A DNA stretch of 6,346 bases from Chloroflexota bacterium (lineage in GTDB: Bacteria > Chloroflexota > Dehalococcoidia > Tepidiformales > Tepidiformaceae), in contig JANXYE010000490.1 in NCBI GenBank assembly GCA_025350285.1, forward strand, positions 1-6,346. Direction: 5' to 3'. How positions within the stretch are numbered: position 1 is the first letter of the stretch; the number at the start of each line of letters is the position of its first letter. The notes under the pieces were generated by a model that was given only the letters and a program-made list of their open reading frames with translations, did no database searches and was not told the DNA's origin. Positions 4,892 to 6,346 of this stretch are shown here, piece after piece. The position numbers and the translations under genes are program-made.

Positions 4892-5737
4892 GTGGCAGCG
4901 CCGTTTCTGAAGTGGGCCGGAGGAAAGAAGCGGCTGGCCAGCCGGATCATCGCTTCCATTCCGGCCGGCGGCGCGACCTACCACGAACCCTTTCTCGGTG
5001 GCGGCGCTGTCTTCTTCGCCGCCCAGGCGAGCGCCTTGCGAGCGCGCCTCTGCGATTCCAACGCCGAGCTGATTGAGTGCTTTGGCATGGTGCGCGACCG
5101 CACGGAGGACCTCATCGCGCGGCTCGAACCGATGGCCCGGGAGTACCTGGCCGAGGACGCGGACGGCCGCAAGCGACTCTACCTGGAGCGCCGGGCGGCA
5201 ATCCCCGGGGACCCGCTGGGGCGATCGGCACGGCTCATCTTCCTGAACAGGACCTGTTACAACGGGCTCTACCGGGTGAACGCAAAGGGCCTCTTCAACG
5301 TCCCCCATGGGCGCTACCTGAACCCGCGCATCCTCGATGCCAGCGGGCTACGAACGGCGGCGGGGGCGCTTGCGGCCACCGAACTCGTGAGCGAAGACTT
5401 CGAAGCCGCCTGCGCGCATGCGAAGGCCGGCGATTTCGTCTACCTGGACCCGCCCTACTTCCCGCTGACGGCCACCGCCCGGTTTACGGACTACACAACC
5501 GGGGAGTTCGGGTCCGCACAGCACACGCGCCTGCGCGACGTGTTCGAAGACCTCACGGGCCGAGGCGTTGCGGCGATGCTGTCCAATTCCACCGCGCCGT
5601 ACGTCGAGGACCTCTACAGCGGACACGGCTACGGGATCGCACGAGTGACGATGTCCCGCGCGATCAACTCCGTAGGTGCGGGACGAGCGCCCGTGGCCGA
5701 GTTACTGATCGACAACTTCGAGCGAGTCAGCGGGTGA
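4892..5737 (+). CDS. DNA adenine methyltransferase, D12 class (Dam-like)
   Basis: This 281-residue enzyme transfers a methyl group from S-adenosylmethionine to N6 of adenine in a specific DNA site; for Dam and DpnM relatives the site is GATC, but the specificity here is not proven. The family order is clear: PFLKWAGGKKRL (4-15, motif X contacting SAM), HEPFLGGGAVFF (31-42, motif I, SAM binding), the RTCYNGLYRVN region, DPPY at 186-189 (catalytic motif IV), then MLSNS and a RAINSVGAGRAPVAELLI segment near the C terminus. The length is normal and the protein looks intact. The start is GTG: no other standard start lies in this frame after the preceding stop, and the protein then begins like other family members. 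There is no clear Shine-Dalgarno, so translation may depend on the Uma2-family gene upstream. It could be an orphan regulatory methylase or part of a restriction-modification unit. Confidence 0.95.
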   Translation: MAAPFLKWAGGKKRLASRIIASIPAGGATYHEPFLGGGAVFFAAQASALRARLCDSNAELIECFGMVRDRTEDLIARLEPMAREYLAEDADGRKRLYLERRAAIPGDPLGRSARLIFLNRTCYNGLYRVNAKGLFNVPHGRYLNPRILDASGLRTAAGALAATELVSEDFEAACAHAKAGDFVYLDPPYFPLTATARFTDYTTGEFGSAQHTRLRDVFEDLTGRGVAAMLSNSTAPYVEDLYSGHGYGIARVTMSRAINSVGAGRAPVAELLIDNFERVSG

Positions 5738-5740
5738 GGC

Positions 5741-5980
5741 TCAGCCGGCAAGCTGGCTTTCAGGAGCGACGCGCTCCGCTTCGGCCCGCTCCCGCGCGAG
5801 TCCGTCGAGCCAATCGGCGATAGGAAGGGGCCGGAAGCCACCAGCGTTCTCGGGCACATGGATGCCCATCATCAGGAGCAGGTCCGGATTGGACTTCCGC
5901 GAATCCTCTATGAACTGTTCGAGGTCGAAGTGGTCGAAGTAGTCGTTGATGGCCTGCGTGGCATCCTCGGCCTGCGTCAT
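5741..5980 (-). CDS. Small acidic hypothetical protein (79 aa)
   Basis: The frame starts at ATG 5980 with a good ribosome-binding site (AAGGAAG, about 7 bases upstream on the minus strand) and ends at a TGA only 3 bases from the stop of the converging methyltransferase gene. The product is acidic in its first third (DYFDHFDLEQFIEDSRK), followed by NPDLLLMMGIHVPENAGGFRPLPIADWLDGLARERAEAE, so it is probably a small soluble, largely helical protein. There is no signal peptide, membrane segment or recognised motif. Its start overlaps the stop of the upstream 114-aa gene in an ATGA arrangement, which suggests coupled translation and a shared role. I do not recognise the family. The size of the pair recalls toxin-antitoxin modules, but no toxin fold is visible. 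Confidence 0.72.
   Translation of the reverse strand: MTQAEDATQAINDYFDHFDLEQFIEDSRKSNPDLLLMMGIHVPENAGGFRPLPIADWLDGLARERAEAERVAPESQLAG
5743..5758 (+). terminator. Weak hairpin after the methyltransferase gene
   Basis: AGCCGG (5743-5748) pairs with CTGGCT (5753-5758), with one G-T pair and a 4-base loop, followed by TTCAGG. It starts 5 bases after the methyltransferase stop and lies inside the 3' end of the converging small gene. The stem is short and the T-tract poor, so termination here is uncertain. Confidence 0.25.
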
Positions 5981-6321
5981 CGCGTCACTTCCTTGCTCAC
6001 GGCGCGGATTGCTGAGAGATCCCGGACCGCGACTTGGACATGAACTCTCCCCGCCAGCGCCGATCCCGGGAAGAGGGGCTCCCCCTCCACGAAAACGGCC
6101 CGCACGCTTCGGAGCGGTCGTCCCACTTCGTCCAGTCGGTCGGCGGTCAGGTTGATGACGACCGCGTCCAAGCGATGCGCTCCAACAGACTGGTGCGGAA
6201 GCGGGCGGCGATTGGCCCGCGCCTCAGCTTCGAGGCGGTAATACGCCTGGCTCAGCGGACCTTCCCAGCCGATGTCCAGCAGGTCCATGCAGCCGTCGAG
6301 GTCAATCGTTGCCATCACCAC
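5977..6321 (-). CDS. Hypothetical protein (114 aa), first gene of an overlapping pair
   Basis: The frame opens GTG-GTG-ATG at 6321, 6318 and 6315. A strong Shine-Dalgarno GGAGG (6331-6327) lies 5, 8 or 11 bases before these codons, so GTG 6318 or 6321 is best placed, and the exact start is uncertain by two residues. The N-terminal part (IDLDGCMDLLDIGWEGPLSQAYY) is acidic and contains the only cysteine. The middle has a basic ANRRPLPHQ stretch. The C-terminal half is mostly alternating hydrophobic strands, including VRAVFVEGEPLFPGSAL and VHVQVAVRDLSAIRAV. There is no membrane segment or signal. The stop overlaps the start of the 79-aa gene by ATGA. I do not recognise a named family, and no catalytic motif is evident. 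The upstream promoter lies mostly outside the window. Confidence 0.72.
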   Translation of the reverse strand: MVMATIDLDGCMDLLDIGWEGPLSQAYYRLEAEARANRRPLPHQSVGAHRLDAVVINLTADRLDEVGRPLRSVRAVFVEGEPLFPGSALAGRVHVQVAVRDLSAIRAVSKEVTR

Positions 6322-6346
6322 AGCGGCCTCCCTTCCGAACCGTTCG

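Noticed and set aside
4382..5308. Minus-strand frame of 308 codons opposite the Uma2-family and methyltransferase genes
   Set aside because: It is antisense to two certain genes, spans their boundary and shows no protein motifs.
4274..5737. Calling the Uma2-Dam pair a proven restriction-modification system
   Set aside because: Uma2 genes are common and often unrelated to neighbours, and no specificity subunit or known restriction enzyme is present. It is kept only as a finding.
5077..5823. Plus-strand frame of 248 codons overlapping the methyltransferase
   Set aside because: It is an alternative frame of the methyltransferase gene, with the Gly/Arg/Pro-rich composition typical of a +1 shadow.
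5977..6321. Calling the 114-aa/79-aa pair a toxin-antitoxin system
   Set aside because: Size and ATGA overlap fit, but no toxin fold, active-site motif or DNA-binding antitoxin motif is visible, so I left both as hypothetical proteins.

Overview
The window is a GC-rich (roughly 63-65% by eye), densely coding bacterial chromosome segment. The RplJ, RplL and Prs sequences, the Uma2-family gene and the codon use suggest a free-living, high-GC bacterium. My best guess is Chloroflexota (Thermomicrobia/Sphaerobacter-like), but this rests on the look of the proteins and is not secure. No tRNA, rRNA, CRISPR array, insertion sequence or prophage gene is visible.

Layout. Positions 1-602 (+) hold the C-terminal part of an unrecognised, cysteine-containing protein that enters from the left edge. 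It is followed by two strong inverted repeats (628-668 and 709-739) lying between convergent genes. The second has a T-rich tail on the minus strand and ends the rplJ-rplL transcript. Positions 763-1764 (-) hold rplL (L7/L12) and rplJ (L10). About 230 bases of 5' leader (about 1765-1990) lie upstream of rplJ. This leader contains a recognisable L10-leader fold (k-turn type, about 1911-1980) followed by a hairpin and T-rich tract (1837-1871) that looks like a transcription attenuator. Divergent from this is prs (PRPP synthetase, 2134 or 2161 to 3102). Next on the + strand come a small four-cysteine protein (3141-3347), a crotonase-superfamily enzyme lacking one of the two hydratase glutamates (3374-4228), a Uma2-family PD-(D/E)XK nuclease-fold protein (4274-4849) and a D12-class DNA adenine methyltransferase (4892-5737). 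Converging on the methyltransferase from the right are two unrecognised small genes on the minus strand, overlapping by ATGA (79 aa at 5741-5980; 114 aa at 5977-6321).

How the parts relate. rplJ and rplL encode the ribosomal stalk base and stalk, and are probably controlled as one unit by L10-(L12)n binding its own leader. They sit apart from the rplK-rplA and rpoB-rpoC genes they usually accompany. prs makes PRPP for nucleotide, His and Trp synthesis and is transcribed divergently from the same intergenic region. The right third (Uma2-like protein, adenine methyltransferase and two coupled small ORFs) has an accessory character. The Uma2/methylase adjacency is suggestive of a modification/nuclease pair, but nothing in the sequence proves that they work together.

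The best candidate for something worth close study is the rplJ leader, which combines an L10-binding fold, a terminator and a possible competing helix. The Uma2-Dam-small-ORF cluster comes second. I did not find clear proof of an entirely new system.
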